A DNA stretch of 64,000 nucleotides from assembly GCF_006483455.1 (NCBI RefSeq), contig NZ_PPPU01000025.1, positions 117,609 through 181,608 of the forward strand. The letters are read 5' to 3'. The notes below the pieces were generated by a model. That model saw nothing but the letters and a program-made list of their open reading frames with translations. It was not told the origin of the DNA and did not search any database. This DNA comes from Methylomonas koyamae. Its GTDB lineage: Bacteria; Pseudomonadota; Gammaproteobacteria; Methylococcales; Methylomonadaceae. Positions within the stretch are counted from its first letter, which is position 1; each line of letters opens with the position of its first letter. This document shows positions 55,072-64,000 of the stretch, piece after piece. The translations under genes and the position numbers were made by a program.

Positions 55072-56940
55072 ATGCTTTTAGAAATAAGAGAAAAGGTGCA
55101 TGGAGTTTTTGCATCGATCATATTGATATTTATTTGCGTGCTGTTCGGTTTGTGGGGCATTCAAAATTATCTCGGCGGCGGCAAAGAAGCGCCGGTAGTG
55201 ACGGTGGAAGGCAAGGAGTTTTTCCAGCGCGACGTCAATCAGGCCTACCAGCAATATGCCCAAAACTTGGCGGGCATGAAATTCGATGAAGAAACGCTGA
55301 AAAAGCAAGCTCTGGAAAAGCTGGTGCGCGACGAAGTATTGCTGCAGTACGTGCAGAATGAAAACCTGATCGTCAGCGACGACACTGCCAGGGATTTCAT
55401 TCAATCGCTGGAGTATTTCCAAAAAGACGGCAAGTTCGACAAAACCCAATACCAAACGCTGTTGGGCTCGCAGGGCATGTCATCCGCTGAGTTCGTCAAT
55501 CGCATCAAGAAAGCCTTGGTTATGGAACAGTTCCAGCGCGCCATCATCGATAGCAGTTTCGCGACACCTGCCGAAATCGCCGGTTTCTTCAAAATCCAAA
55601 ACCAAACCCGCGATATTGAATATGTGACGGTCCCGTTGGTTCAGGTCTCGCAACAGCCTGGCGACGACGAACTTACCGCTTATTACCAGCAGCATCAGGA
55701 CGATTACCGTACCGACGAACAGGTTTCGGTCGAGTATGTCGAACTCTCGGTGGATAAACTGGCATCCGGTATTGCGGCCGACGACGAACAGCGGAAGGCC
55801 TATTACGAAGACCAAAAAGCTCAATTCACGACCCAGGAGCGTCGCAAAATCAGCCATATCCTGTTTGCTTTCGGTAAAGACAAGGATGCAGACGCTCAAG
55901 CGCTGCAAAGAGCCGTAAAAGCCAAGCAGGATTTGCAAACCAAGGATTTTGCCGCATTGGCGGCCGAAGTGTCGGACGACAAATTGACGGCGAAAAACGG
56001 CGGCGATTTGGGTCTGTTCAACGTCGGCGTGATGGAAAAGGCCTTCGAGGACGCGGCCAGCAAGCTGAAGCTGGGCGAAATATCCGAGCCGGTGCGTTCC
56101 GCTTTCGGTTACCACCTGATCAAAGTGACCGAACTGGTTCCGGGCGAAACCAAGCCCTATGAAGCGGTCAAAGCCGAAGTCGCCAAGGCCTATCAAAAGA
56201 GCCAAGCCGAAACCAAATTCAATACCTTGGCTGAGAAGTTGGCCGAAGTCAGCTACGAGAATCCGGACAGTCTGGCGGCCGCAGCCGATTTACTGGGCGG
56301 CCCGGTACAAAAAACGGCTGAGTTTACCCGGGCAAACGGCGAAGGCATCGCCGCCGAAGAAAAGGTTCGTGCCGCCGCATTCTCTGAAGATGTGTTGAAG
56401 GGCGGCAACAGCGAGCCGATCGAAGTCGGTGGCGATAAGCTGGTGGTATTGCGCGTAGCCTCGCACCAGCCGGCAGCAGTTAAGGAATTGAAAGATGTCA
56501 AAAAAGAGCTGATTGCCGCTATTCAACGCGACAAGGCCAGTCAGCAAGCCGTCGCGGTGGCGGATCAGATCAAACAGGATCTGGCGTCGGGAAAAACGCT
56601 GGCCCAGGCGGCCGAAGCCAGAAAATTGGTTTCGAAAAAACTGGATGGTTTGGCGCGTAACGCCACTCAGTTACCTGCGCCGGTCGTCCAGGAAATATTC
56701 AAAGCCGCCAAGCCGCATGCCGGTCAACCGAGTATTGCTGTGCTGGATAATGCCGACGGCGGCAAATTGGTGCTGGCCATTCACAAAGTCAACGAAGGCG
56801 TAATGTCCGAGGCCGACAAAAACAAGCAAGCTGCGATCTCGAAAAACATCGCCGCGGCTTTCGGTAAGGCGCAACTCGAAGCAGTGTTGAACGCGTTGCA
56901 AGCTAAAGCCGAAATTGTGGTTCGGCCGGAAAAGCAATAA
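55072..56940 (+). CDS. ppiD: PpiD periplasmic folding chaperone / peptidyl-prolyl isomerase
   Basis: A 622-residue inner-membrane-anchored protein. One helix near the N-terminus (HGVFASIILIFICVLFGLWGIQ), a SurA_N-like region (to about 180), a parvulin domain at about 260-360 ('RRKISHILFAFGKDKDADAQ', 'GGDLGLFNVGVMEKAFEDA', 'EPVRSAFGYHLIKV'), then a helical C-terminus. It assists exported and outer membrane proteins near the Sec translocon. It lies downstream of hupB as in E. coli, with the two tRNAs in between. Confidence 0.96.
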   Translation: MLLEIREKVHGVFASIILIFICVLFGLWGIQNYLGGGKEAPVVTVEGKEFFQRDVNQAYQQYAQNLAGMKFDEETLKKQALEKLVRDEVLLQYVQNENLIVSDDTARDFIQSLEYFQKDGKFDKTQYQTLLGSQGMSSAEFVNRIKKALVMEQFQRAIIDSSFATPAEIAGFFKIQNQTRDIEYVTVPLVQVSQQPGDDELTAYYQQHQDDYRTDEQVSVEYVELSVDKLASGIAADDEQRKAYYEDQKAQFTTQERRKISHILFAFGKDKDADAQALQRAVKAKQDLQTKDFAALAAEVSDDKLTAKNGGDLGLFNVGVMEKAFEDAASKLKLGEISEPVRSAFGYHLIKVTELVPGETKPYEAVKAEVAKAYQKSQAETKFNTLAEKLAEVSYENPDSLAAAADLLGGPVQKTAEFTRANGEGIAAEEKVRAAAFSEDVLKGGNSEPIEVGGDKLVVLRVASHQPAAVKELKDVKKELIAAIQRDKASQQAVAVADQIKQDLASGKTLAQAAEARKLVSKKLDGLARNATQLPAPVVQEIFKAAKPHAGQPSIAVLDNADGGKLVLAIHKVNEGVMSEADKNKQAAISKNIAAAFGKAQLEAVLNALQAKAEIVVRPEKQ

Positions 56941-56960
56941 TTTTTTGCAGTCGAGACTTG

Positions 56961-56987
56961 AAAAGGGAGCGTAAAGCTCCCTTTTTT
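56961..56987 (+). terminator. Intrinsic terminator after ppiD
   Basis: AAAAGGGAGC-GTAAA-GCTCCCTTTTTT, a clean stem with T-run, 20 bases past the ppiD stop. Confidence 0.95.
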
Positions 56988-57207
56988 GTAACCGCGATTT
57001 GACGCACGCCTGACTAGCGGCCCTGATTCCTGCACAATCGGTAAAACGGAGGCTTGGAGCAAAGCAGCGATTTTGCAAATCGCCGGCCTGAAGGTAAAGT
57101 ACAGCAGCTTTTGCGGCAGTTTCTGGAAATTGATACCGGTTGCCGTTGTGGTCAGCGTCAATATAAACTCCGCTCCCTTCGCCTCGAAACTTTCGGACAG
57201 ATTTACC

Positions 57208-59055
57208 ATGGAAAAACCATTCGCTTCTCGGGATTGGACGCTTTACGGCTTGGTTTGCTTGGCACTCGTTTTGATCGTATTGACGATGTACCAGATAGAC
57301 CGGCAATGGCTGAAGCTTAGCGAAATGCAGGCCGCATTGGCCGAACAAGCCCAGGCCATGCGCGAGTTGCGCACTCTAGCAGCTAGCGGTGCGTTGACAG
57401 GGCAGACGCAAACCGCACAATCCGGCGGCATTGCCCCGGCCTTTCAACGAGCGTATGCCGCAACCAAGCTGCCGGATTATGCCGCAGGCGACTGGAGCGT
57501 CGAAGCCTTCGGCACTAACCTGAAAACCATTACGCCGCTGGTATCGACCGATGCCTACGCCTCGAATGTACAAAGCTACGTCCAGGAAAGCCTGATTACC
57601 CGCAACCCGGATACGCTGGCCTGGGAAGGTTTGATCGCCAAAAGCTGGACGGTCAGCGAAGACGGTCTGACCATCGCTTTCGAGTTGCGCGACGACGTCA
57701 CTTTCTCCGACGGCCAGCCGCTGACCGCCGACGATGTGGTATTCAGCTTCAATTTCATCATGACCGAGGCGATCCAGGCGCCGCGCGAGCGTGCCTATTT
57801 GCAGAAGATTCAGTCGGTCAAAGCCGAGGGCAAATACCGGGTGGTGTTCACCTACAAGGAACCGTATTTCGAAGCACTGTCCCTGGCCGGCGGTATGAAT
57901 ATTCTGCCCAAGCATTTTTACGAACCCTACCTGAAAGAACCGCAAAAATTCAACGAATCCAAAGGTCTGTTGCTGGGCAGCGGTCCCTATAAACTGGCCG
58001 ATCCGAAAAGCTGGACCCCGGACCAAGGCAATGTCGAGCTGGTCCGTAACGAGCGCTACTGGGGCGACGTGCAGCCGGCCTACAACCGTATCTTGTGGAA
58101 AATCATCCAAAACGACAGCGCCCGTTTGACCACCTACCGCAACGGCGATATCGACTCCTATTCGGCGCGAGCCTCGGAGTACAAGCAACTGCAAAACGAC
58201 GCCCAGATTCAAGCCAAGAGCCAAAGCTTCGAATACATGCCGCCGGTGGTGGGATATAGCTACATCGGCTGGAACCAGATGCGCGGCGGCAAACCGACCC
58301 GCTTCGCCGACAAGCGGGTGCGCCAGGCCATGAGCTATTTGACCGACACCGGCCGCATCATCAAGGATGTGTTTCTGGGCTATGCCGAGCCGGCGGTCAG
58401 TCCGTTCGGCAACGCCAGCAAGCAGCACGACGCTACCTTGCAGCCGTATCAGGCCAATTTGGACAAGGCCAAGGCTTTATTGAAAGACGCCGGCTACGAA
58501 GACCGCAACCACGACGGCGTGTTGGAAGACAAAACAGGCCAGCCGTTCGAATTCAAACTGACTTACTTCCAGGCTAACGAAGACACCAGCCGCATGGTGT
58601 TGTTGCTAAAAGATCTGTACGCCAAAGCCGGCGTCAAACTGGTGCCGTTTCCGCAGGAATGGCCGGTGATGCTGGAGAACCTGGATAAAAAAGACTTCGA
58701 CGCCATCACCCTGGGCTGGACCAGCAGCATCGAAACCGACCTGTACCAAGCCTTCCATAGCTCGCAGGCGATCAGCAAGGGTGATAATTTCATCGGCTAC
58801 CAAAATCCGGAACTGGACAAATTGATCGACGCCGCTCGCCGTACCGTCGACGAAGGCAAACGCATGCCGCTGTGGCAGCAGGCCGAACGCATCCTCTACG
58901 AAGACCAGCCCTATACCTTCCTGATGCGCCGCAAAAGCCTGTTGTTCGTCGACAAGCGTATTCACAATCTGCAAATGACCAAACTGGGCTTGAACCTGGG
59001 TTCGCTACCGCTGGAAAACTACGTGCCGCTGGCCCAACAAAAATACACTCAATAA
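57208..59055 (+). CDS. Membrane-anchored ABC transporter solute-binding protein, family 5 (peptide type)
   Basis: A 615-residue binding protein. The N-terminus has no cleavable or lipoprotein signal: a single helix (DWTLYGLVCLALVLIVLTMYQI, 9-30) leads into a coiled-coil stretch (KLSEMQAALAEQAQAMRELR) and a Gly/Ala linker, then the family 5 fold ('AWEGLIAKSWTVSEDGLTIAFELRDDVTFSDGQPLTADDV' region near 130-175). So it is likely tethered to the inner membrane. The ATG at 57208 gives this helix; a longer frame is possible but lacks a good site. It heads a four-gene importer operon resembling yejABEF/dpp. Ligand probably oligopeptides; not certain. Confidence 0.88.
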   Translation: MEKPFASRDWTLYGLVCLALVLIVLTMYQIDRQWLKLSEMQAALAEQAQAMRELRTLAASGALTGQTQTAQSGGIAPAFQRAYAATKLPDYAAGDWSVEAFGTNLKTITPLVSTDAYASNVQSYVQESLITRNPDTLAWEGLIAKSWTVSEDGLTIAFELRDDVTFSDGQPLTADDVVFSFNFIMTEAIQAPRERAYLQKIQSVKAEGKYRVVFTYKEPYFEALSLAGGMNILPKHFYEPYLKEPQKFNESKGLLLGSGPYKLADPKSWTPDQGNVELVRNERYWGDVQPAYNRILWKIIQNDSARLTTYRNGDIDSYSARASEYKQLQNDAQIQAKSQSFEYMPPVVGYSYIGWNQMRGGKPTRFADKRVRQAMSYLTDTGRIIKDVFLGYAEPAVSPFGNASKQHDATLQPYQANLDKAKALLKDAGYEDRNHDGVLEDKTGQPFEFKLTYFQANEDTSRMVLLLKDLYAKAGVKLVPFPQEWPVMLENLDKKDFDAITLGWTSSIETDLYQAFHSSQAISKGDNFIGYQNPELDKLIDAARRTVDEGKRMPLWQQAERILYEDQPYTFLMRRKSLLFVDKRIHNLQMTKLGLNLGSLPLENYVPLAQQKYTQ

Positions 59056-59070
59056 GCCGGAGGACGCCGG

Positions 59071-60144
59071 ATGCTGACTTATCTGCTGCGCCGCCTGCTG
59101 TTGATGGTGCCGACTTTGCTGGGCATCACCATCGTCGTGTTCACGGTGATGGCCGCGTCGCCGGGTGGCATCAGCGCCCAGACCCTGGTCGGCGGCATGG
59201 ACATGAAGCCTCAGGAAAAACAGGCCTTGCTGGACTATTACAACAAGCGCTACGGCCTGGACCAGCCGGCGCCACTGCAATACCTGCGCTGGCTGAACAA
59301 TGTTTCGCCGATCGGTTTCGTCAGCGACGAACAAGGCCACCAGTCGTTCTCGCTGAGCAAAGGCATGGATCTTGGCACCAGCTTTCAATACGGCCGGCCG
59401 GTCGCCGACATTCTCGCCGAACGCATCCCGATCACCTTGCTGCTCAATCTGGTGACGATACCCTTCACCTACGCGCTGGCGATCTGGATCGGCATGAAAT
59501 CGGCGACCGAACGCGGCGGCGCGTTCGATGTCGGTTCCAGCCTGGCGATGTTGGGCTTGTGGTCGATCCCGACCATGCTGGCCGGCGTCCTGCTGCTGGG
59601 TTTCTTCGCCAACGTCCAATATTTTCAATGGTTTCCTACCGCCGGCCTTAGCGACCGTGAAGCCTTGGACATGCCGTTCCTGCCGCATTGGGACGACAGC
59701 GGCTTCGTGCGCGGCTTTTTGCTGGATCGCATCTGGCATTTAATTCTGCCGGTGATTTGTCTGTCCTACGGTGGCTTTGCGGCGCTGGCTAAGCTGACTC
59801 GCACCTCGATCCTGGAAAACTTGCACGCCGACTATGCCCGCACCGCCCGCGCCAAGGGCCTGGCCGAAAACGACGTGCTGTGGAAGCACGTGTTCCGCAA
59901 CAGTTTGCTGCCGCTGATTACCGTTTCGGCCGGCTTGCTGCCGAGTTTGCTGGCCGGCTCGTTGATCGTCGAGAACATTTTCAGCATCAACGGCATGGGC
60001 CAACTGGCGGTCGAAGCGGTGAAGGGCAGGGACCGCGAACTGGTGCTATCGATCACCTGGATCAGTGGCTTTCTGACTCTGATCGGCTATCTGATCGCCG
60101 ACTTCTGCTATACCTTGGCGGACCCGCGGGTGAGTTATGACTAA
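59071..60144 (+). CDS. Peptide-type ABC transporter permease (YejB/DppB-like)
   Basis: A 357-residue permease: 'MLTYLLRRLLLMVPTLLGITIVVF' start, extended periplasmic loop between helices 1 and 2, then the BPD_transp_1 core with the EAA loop ('YARTARAKGLAENDVLWKHVFRNSLLPLI'). GGAGGA precedes the ATG. The long loop and the fused ATPase in the operon are closer to YejB than to DppB. Its stop overlaps the next permease start by 8 bases. Confidence 0.92.
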   Translation: MLTYLLRRLLLMVPTLLGITIVVFTVMAASPGGISAQTLVGGMDMKPQEKQALLDYYNKRYGLDQPAPLQYLRWLNNVSPIGFVSDEQGHQSFSLSKGMDLGTSFQYGRPVADILAERIPITLLLNLVTIPFTYALAIWIGMKSATERGGAFDVGSSLAMLGLWSIPTMLAGVLLLGFFANVQYFQWFPTAGLSDREALDMPFLPHWDDSGFVRGFLLDRIWHLILPVICLSYGGFAALAKLTRTSILENLHADYARTARAKGLAENDVLWKHVFRNSLLPLITVSAGLLPSLLAGSLIVENIFSINGMGQLAVEAVKGRDRELVLSITWISGFLTLIGYLIADFCYTLADPRVSYD

Positions 60145-61318
60145 GCCCATCGTCAGCCGGCAATCCTTCGCCGCCCGCATCTGGCGGCGCACGCTGGACG
60201 GCGTCGGCGTCAAATTCGGCCTGGCCTGGGTTGGCGTGCTGGTGTTCTTTGCGGTGTTCGCGCCATTTTTGGCCAACTCGATGCCGTTATTGATGAGCAA
60301 AAACGGCGAAATTTCGGCGCCGGTGCTGCGTTATCTGTCGATTGAAGATGCCTGGATTCTGGCGGGGTTTTTCATCGCGTTGGCGGTGTCGCGGTTGCCG
60401 TTCGCAGGCGGCACCAAGTTTTTACTGTTTCTGGCCGGCACCGGGCTTGCCGCTTTGATTGCCAACCTGACTGTACAACCGCCAGCCTTGGTCATTTACG
60501 ACGATTTTCGCGGCCCGGAATACAGCCAGGTCGATTGGAAAATCATGCCGCCGATTCCCTATGCGCCCGGCGATTACCTGCGCGACCTCGGTAGCAAGGG
60601 TCTGGAAGCGCCGTTCGCCAGTGAGGGCCACGTCCATTGGATGGGCACCGAAGAAAACGGCGCCGACGTGTTGAGCCGGATGATCCACGCCAGCCGCATC
60701 GCGCTCAGTATCGGTTTCATCGCCACCGGCATCGCCCTGGCGATCGGCATCGTCGTCGGCGGGTTGATGGGCTATTTTTCCGGTGTGGTGGATATGCTGG
60801 GCATGCGCCTGGTGGAAATCTTCGAGGACATTCCGACCCTGTTTCTGTTGCTGACCTTCGTCGCTTTCTTCGGCCGCAGCCTGTACATGATGATGGTCAT
60901 CATCGGTGTCACCGGTTGGTCCGGCTATGCCCGCTACGTGCGCACTGAGTTTCTGAAACTGCGCAAGCAGGATTACGTACAGGCGGCGATTGCTAGCGGC
61001 CTGCCGCTGCCGTCTATCCTGTTCCGCCACATGTTACCCAACGGTGTCGCGCCCTTGCTTGTCGCGGTCAGCTTTGGCGTCGCCGGCGCGATATTGTCGG
61101 AAGCGACCTTGAGTTTCTTGGGGTTGGGGGTGGTCGATGCGCCGTCTTGGGGGGCGATGCTGGATCAGGCCGTAAAATCCTCGACTTTCAACTGGTGGAT
61201 GGCGGTGTTTCCCGGCGGAGCGATTTTCATGACCGTGTTCGCCTACAATCTAATCGGTGAGGCGTTCAGGGACGCGATCGACCCGAAATTGTCGCGCCGC
61301 AACGGAGGCGAGTCGTGA
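60137..61318 (+). CDS. Peptide-type ABC transporter permease (YejE/DppC-like)
   Basis: A 393-residue permease. After helix 1 (LAWVGVLVFFAVFAPFLANSM) there is a second hydrophobic pair and a periplasmic segment with 'HWMGTEENGADVLSRMIHASRIALSIGF' as in DppC/YejE, then the core with EAA loop 'YVQAAIASGLPLPSILFRHMLPNGVAPLL'. It overlaps both neighbours (8 bases with the first permease, GTGA with the ATPase). Confidence 0.92.
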   Translation: MTKPIVSRQSFAARIWRRTLDGVGVKFGLAWVGVLVFFAVFAPFLANSMPLLMSKNGEISAPVLRYLSIEDAWILAGFFIALAVSRLPFAGGTKFLLFLAGTGLAALIANLTVQPPALVIYDDFRGPEYSQVDWKIMPPIPYAPGDYLRDLGSKGLEAPFASEGHVHWMGTEENGADVLSRMIHASRIALSIGFIATGIALAIGIVVGGLMGYFSGVVDMLGMRLVEIFEDIPTLFLLLTFVAFFGRSLYMMMVIIGVTGWSGYARYVRTEFLKLRKQDYVQAAIASGLPLPSILFRHMLPNGVAPLLVAVSFGVAGAILSEATLSFLGLGVVDAPSWGAMLDQAVKSSTFNWWMAVFPGGAIFMTVFAYNLIGEAFRDAIDPKLSRRNGGES

Positions 61319-63189
61319 GTTCGCCGTTATTGCAAGTCAAAAACCTGCGCACCTACCTGCACACCGGCGCCGAGCCGGTCAAAGCGGTCGAGGACGTCAG
61401 CTTTGAAATTCCGCAAGGCGAAACCTTTTGCCTGGTCGGCGAATCCGGCAGCGGCAAGTCGATCAGCGCCTTGTCGGTGATCCGCTTGTTGCCGGACGGT
61501 ATCGCCAACCATCCCAGCGGCCAGATTCTGTTCGAGGGCCGCGACCTGCTGACCTTGCCCGATGCCGATGTCCGCCAAGTGCGCGGCGCCCAGATCGCGA
61601 TGATCTTCCAGGAACCGATGACATCGCTGAACCCGGTGCTGACAGTCGGCGAGCAAATCATCGAAGCCCTGCAGTTGCATTACCCGGACATGAACCCGAA
61701 CGAGGCCGAGCAACGCGCAGTCGCAGCCCTGACTCAGGTACAGATACCCAATCCCGGCTCGCGCTTTCGCGATTACCCACACCAACTGTCCGGGGGACAG
61801 CGCCAGCGAGTGATGATCGCGATGGCCTTGGCCTGCCAACCCAAGCTGCTGATCGCCGACGAGCCGACCACTGCGCTGGACGTCACAGTGCAGGCCGAAA
61901 TCCTGCGTCTGATGCGGCAGTTGCAGGACGACACCGGCATGAGCATGCTGTTCATCACCCACGACTTCGGCGTCGTCGCGCAAATGGCGCACCGGGTCGG
62001 CGTGATGCAATCCGGCCGCTTGGTAGAAGCCGGCCGCTGCCGCGACGTGCTGGGGAATCCGCAGCATCCCTACACGCAAAAACTGTTGGCTTCGGTGCCG
62101 GAGAATCTGGCCAAGCCCGATGTCTCCTCCGCATCGCCAAAAACCGTTCGCGCTGAGCCTGTCGAAGCGCCGCCGCAGCTCGCAGAAGAAATACAACCAC
62201 CTCTCTCCGCTCTCGCTGAGAAAGATCGAAAATCGCTTTCCGTTCTGGAACGGGCCGGTCTGAAGCTGCAAGCGGCATCGGCTACCGGAGTTGATGTTAT
62301 TCCGGTCGAGGCACAGGCAGCCGCTGCGCGGGTTGAACCCACTGCGAATCTGCAACCAGCCGAGCCTGCAATTGGAACAAAACCGCAAGCCGCTACCGAC
62401 GCGCTAATCCAAATCCGCAACCTGAAAGTCTGGTTCCCGGTGCGCAAGGGTCTGTTGCGCCGCGTGGTCGATCACATCAAAGCTGTCGACGACGTGTCGC
62501 TGGATATCCCGCGCGGCGAAATCGTCGCCCTGGTCGGCGAATCCGGTTGCGGCAAAACCACGCTGGGCCGCGCCGTGCTGCAGCTGGAGCCGCCAACCGA
62601 GGGCAGCATCCGCATCGATGGCCGGGAGCTGGTCGGATTGTCCGCCAAAGAACTGCGGCCGTTGCGTCGGCAGATGCAGATCGCCTTCCAAGACCCGCAA
62701 TCGTCGTTGAATCCGCGATTATTGATCGAAACCACGCTGACCGAACCGATGCAGGTGCACGGCATCGGCGCCAGCCGCGACGAGCGCATTGCCTTGGCCG
62801 AGCAATTGCTGGACGACATGCAACTCGGCCGCGAGGCGCTGTGGCGCTATCCGCACGAATTCTCCGGCGGCCAGCGCCAGCGCATCGGCCTGGCCCGTGC
62901 GCTGGCCTTGAACCCGGAATTCATCGTCTGCGACGAAATCACCAGCGCGCTGGACGTGTCGGTGCAGGCGGAAATCCTGCAACTGTTGTTGGACATCCGC
63001 CGCCGGCGCAATCTGACTTTGCTGTTTATCACCCATAACATTGGCGTCGTGGAGTATCTCAGCGATAGGACGGTGGTGATGTATCGGGGTAAGGTGGTGG
63101 AGCAGGGGGCGACGGCGAAGGTTTGCGGGGCGCCGGAGCATGAGTATACGCAGAGGTTGTTGTCGGCGGTGCCGAGGTTGGTGGTGTAG
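61315..63189 (+). CDS. Fused twin ATPase of the peptide importer (YejF/DppDF-like)
   Basis: A 624-residue protein with two oligopeptide-type ABC ATPases. Domain 1: Walker A GESGSGKS, signature LSGGQRQRV, Walker B '[12 protein letters not shown]'. Domain 2 (from about 363): Walker A GESGCGKT, signature [10 protein letters not shown], Walker B '[12 protein letters not shown]' (Ile for the usual Pro). A linker of about 95 residues (270-362) rich in Ala/Pro/Glu separates them and encodes 'TVRAEPVEA', the translation of a palindromic repeat at 62144-62167. The start is GTG at 61315 overlapping the permease stop. Both sites look functional. Confidence 0.93.
   Translation: MSSPLLQVKNLRTYLHTGAEPVKAVEDVSFEIPQGETFCLVGESGSGKSISALSVIRLLPDGIANHPSGQILFEGRDLLTLPDADVRQVRGAQIAMIFQEPMTSLNPVLTVGEQIIEALQLHYPDMNPNEAEQRAVAALTQVQIPNPGSRFRDYPHQLSGGQRQRVMIAMALACQPKLLIADEPTTALDVTVQAEILRLMRQLQDDTGMSMLFITHDFGVVAQMAHRVGVMQSGRLVEAGRCRDVLGNPQHPYTQKLLASVPENLAKPDVSSASPKTVRAEPVEAPPQLAEEIQPPLSALAEKDRKSLSVLERAGLKLQAASATGVDVIPVEAQAAAARVEPTANLQPAEPAIGTKPQAATDALIQIRNLKVWFPVRKGLLRRVVDHIKAVDDVSLDIPRGEIVALVGESGCGKTTLGRAVLQLEPPTEGSIRIDGRELVGLSAKELRPLRRQMQIAFQDPQSSLNPRLLIETTLTEPMQVHGIGASRDERIALAEQLLDDMQLGREALWRYPHEFSGGQRQRIGLARALALNPEFIVCDEITSALDVSVQAEILQLLLDIRRRRNLTLLFITHNIGVVEYLSDRTVVMYRGKVVEQGATAKVCGAPEHEYTQRLLSAVPRLVV
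62144..62167 (+). repeat. Palindromic repeat unit inside the ATPase linker coding sequence
   Basis: The segment CCGTTCGCGCTGAGCCTGTC plus GAAG matches, on the other strand, the 'CTTCGACAGGCTCAG...CGAACGG' type of short palindromic repeat dispersed in many bacterial genomes. Here it lies in frame within the linker between two ATPase domains. One copy only was seen in the window. Confidence 0.6.
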
Positions 63190-63243
63190 GGAGATTGTTG
63201 GGATGATATACAGAGCTTTTTATTTACTTGTTAGCGGTAAAAG

Positions 63244-63885
63244 ATGAACGAACCATTCTGCATGTTGGAAAGCTGGCTGCCTGTTGTTAAAGATATTGTC
63301 CTCACAGGCGCAGCAATGATTGCTGGTTACGTTGGTCTAATGGGGCTCGGTACTTGGCGCCGGCAACTCAAAGCCAATACAGAATATGTGCTGGCAAAGG
63401 ACTTATTGCGATCTATTTATGAATTGAGAGAGGCTATTTCTTCCGCAAGGCACCCTTTCATGCAATATTCTCAAGAGCCAGATATGCCTGAAGAGAAACT
63501 GAAAGAACTCTCTGAAAAGGAAAAACGGTGGCATGCTATGGTTCAGGCCTATCAGAAACGTTGGGACCCAGTACCAAAAGCCAAATCTGCATTCGACACT
63601 ACGTTGTTAGAGGCCGAAGTGGTATGGGGCAAAAAGATAGTAGAAATTACGGAACCACTAAATGGGCTTATCGGGGAGCTTTTGTGGGCTATACAAGATC
63701 ACTTAGACGCTATGAATCCTACCAGTGATTACGATAGGCCAGGAGCTGATGAGGTTAAGAAACGCAGGAATACGATGAATGCAAGGGGAACTGGTGATCA
63801 AGACGAGTACAAAAATCGGCTTGAGGCTGTTATTAAGTCTATTGAGAAAGAGCTTAAGCCACACATCGAGCAATATCACCGCTAA
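63244..63885 (+). CDS. Orphan membrane-anchored coiled-coil protein
   Basis: A 213-residue protein of no family that I recognise. One N-terminal helix (DIVLTGAAMIAGYVGLMGLG, about 16-36) is followed by a charged, mostly helical region with possible coiled coil ('EEKLKELSEKEKRWHAMVQAYQKRW', 'RLEAVIKSIEKELKPHIEQYHR'). AT content is clearly higher than in the transporter genes upstream. The ATG at 63244 is preceded by 'GCGGTAAAAG', a weak site. It lies next to a possible insertion sequence end, consistent with an accessory gene. Confidence 0.65.
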   Translation: MNEPFCMLESWLPVVKDIVLTGAAMIAGYVGLMGLGTWRRQLKANTEYVLAKDLLRSIYELREAISSARHPFMQYSQEPDMPEEKLKELSEKEKRWHAMVQAYQKRWDPVPKAKSAFDTTLLEAEVVWGKKIVEITEPLNGLIGELLWAIQDHLDAMNPTSDYDRPGADEVKKRRNTMNARGTGDQDEYKNRLEAVIKSIEKELKPHIEQYHR

Positions 63886-63934
63886 TAACTGCATTCTCCC
63901 CCGACCTTCGCCGCGATGCGGCTCAGCCCGCGTG

Positions 63935-64000
63935 AGGGTGTAAGAATTTTTGTGTAAACGGTCATTAGGCAGGACACTGCCCTTACTTTGAGGAGTAACC
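63935..64000 (+). mobile_element. Possible left end of an IS256-like insertion sequence (cut by window end)
   Basis: The sequence GGGTGTAAGAATTTTTGTGT followed by AAACGG looks like the terminal repeats of IS256-family elements as I remember them. GAGGAG (63990-63995) at the window edge looks like the ribosome-binding site of a gene starting just outside. The transposase itself is not in the window. Confidence 0.35.

Overview
The window is a chromosomal segment of a diazotrophic gammaproteobacterium, most plausibly a type I (Methylococcales, Methylomonas-like) methanotroph. The class follows from conserved gammaproteobacterial gene blocks: def-fmt-rsmB-DUF4390-ntrY-ntrX-rplM-rpsI, dprA-smg-topA and tig-clpP-clpX-lon-hupB-tRNA-ppiD. 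The nitrogen fixation genes fit a methanotroph, but no methane or methanol oxidation gene is present, so the genus is inference. Genes are densely packed, and several use GTG or TTG starts decided by Shine-Dalgarno position.

Layout. 1-4.4 kb: a YbhGFSR-type drug exporter (membrane fusion protein cut by the window edge, twin ATPase, two ABC-2 permeases). 5-6.2 kb: an orphan LuxR-type regulator with a degenerate receiver, then a double PepSY periplasmic protein. 6.3-8.3 kb: an autotransporter gene broken by three frameshifts. 8.4-13.8 kb: a nif cluster (nifB, fdxN-type ferredoxin, ArsC-like nitrogenase-associated protein, flavodiiron protein fprA, [2Fe-2S] ferredoxin, FeSII/Shethna-type ferredoxin, nifQ). 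A -24/-12 promoter and two perfect NifA half-site pairs precede nifB. 13.8-14.9 kb: an AT-richer patch with an orphan gene and palindromic repeats. 14.9-18.3 kb: a TonB-dependent receptor and a divergent thioredoxin-like protein sharing mirrored candidate operators. 18.8-24.8 kb: three HD-GYP proteins, a cupin and a Wzz-like polysaccharide protein.

24.8-33.8 kb (minus strand): LPS heptosyltransferases, ilvE, a CHAD protein, pssA, a Tsx-like outer membrane protein and ilvC-ilvN-ilvB. 34-42.4 kb: an Sfp-type phosphopantetheinyl transferase, rpsI-rplM, an NtrX-like regulator with a degenerate ATPase, ntrY and the fmt/rsmB/def block. 42.6-57 kb: LysM protein, dprA, smg, topA, DUF192 protein, tRNA-Leu, tig-clpP-clpX, lon, hupB, tRNA-Val, tRNA-Asp and ppiD. 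57.2-63.2 kb: a YejABEF/Dpp-like peptide importer with a membrane-anchored binding protein and fused ATPases. The right end has an orphan membrane-anchored gene and possibly the start of an insertion sequence.

How it fits together. The nif cluster combines FeMo-cofactor synthesis (NifB carbide-containing core, NifQ molybdenum) with electron carriers and two likely oxygen-protection elements (flavodiiron protein and FeSII), which suits an aerobic diazotroph. The HD-GYP/Wzz group suggests cyclic-di-GMP control of exopolysaccharide. No CRISPR array, rRNA operon or complete transposon was seen.
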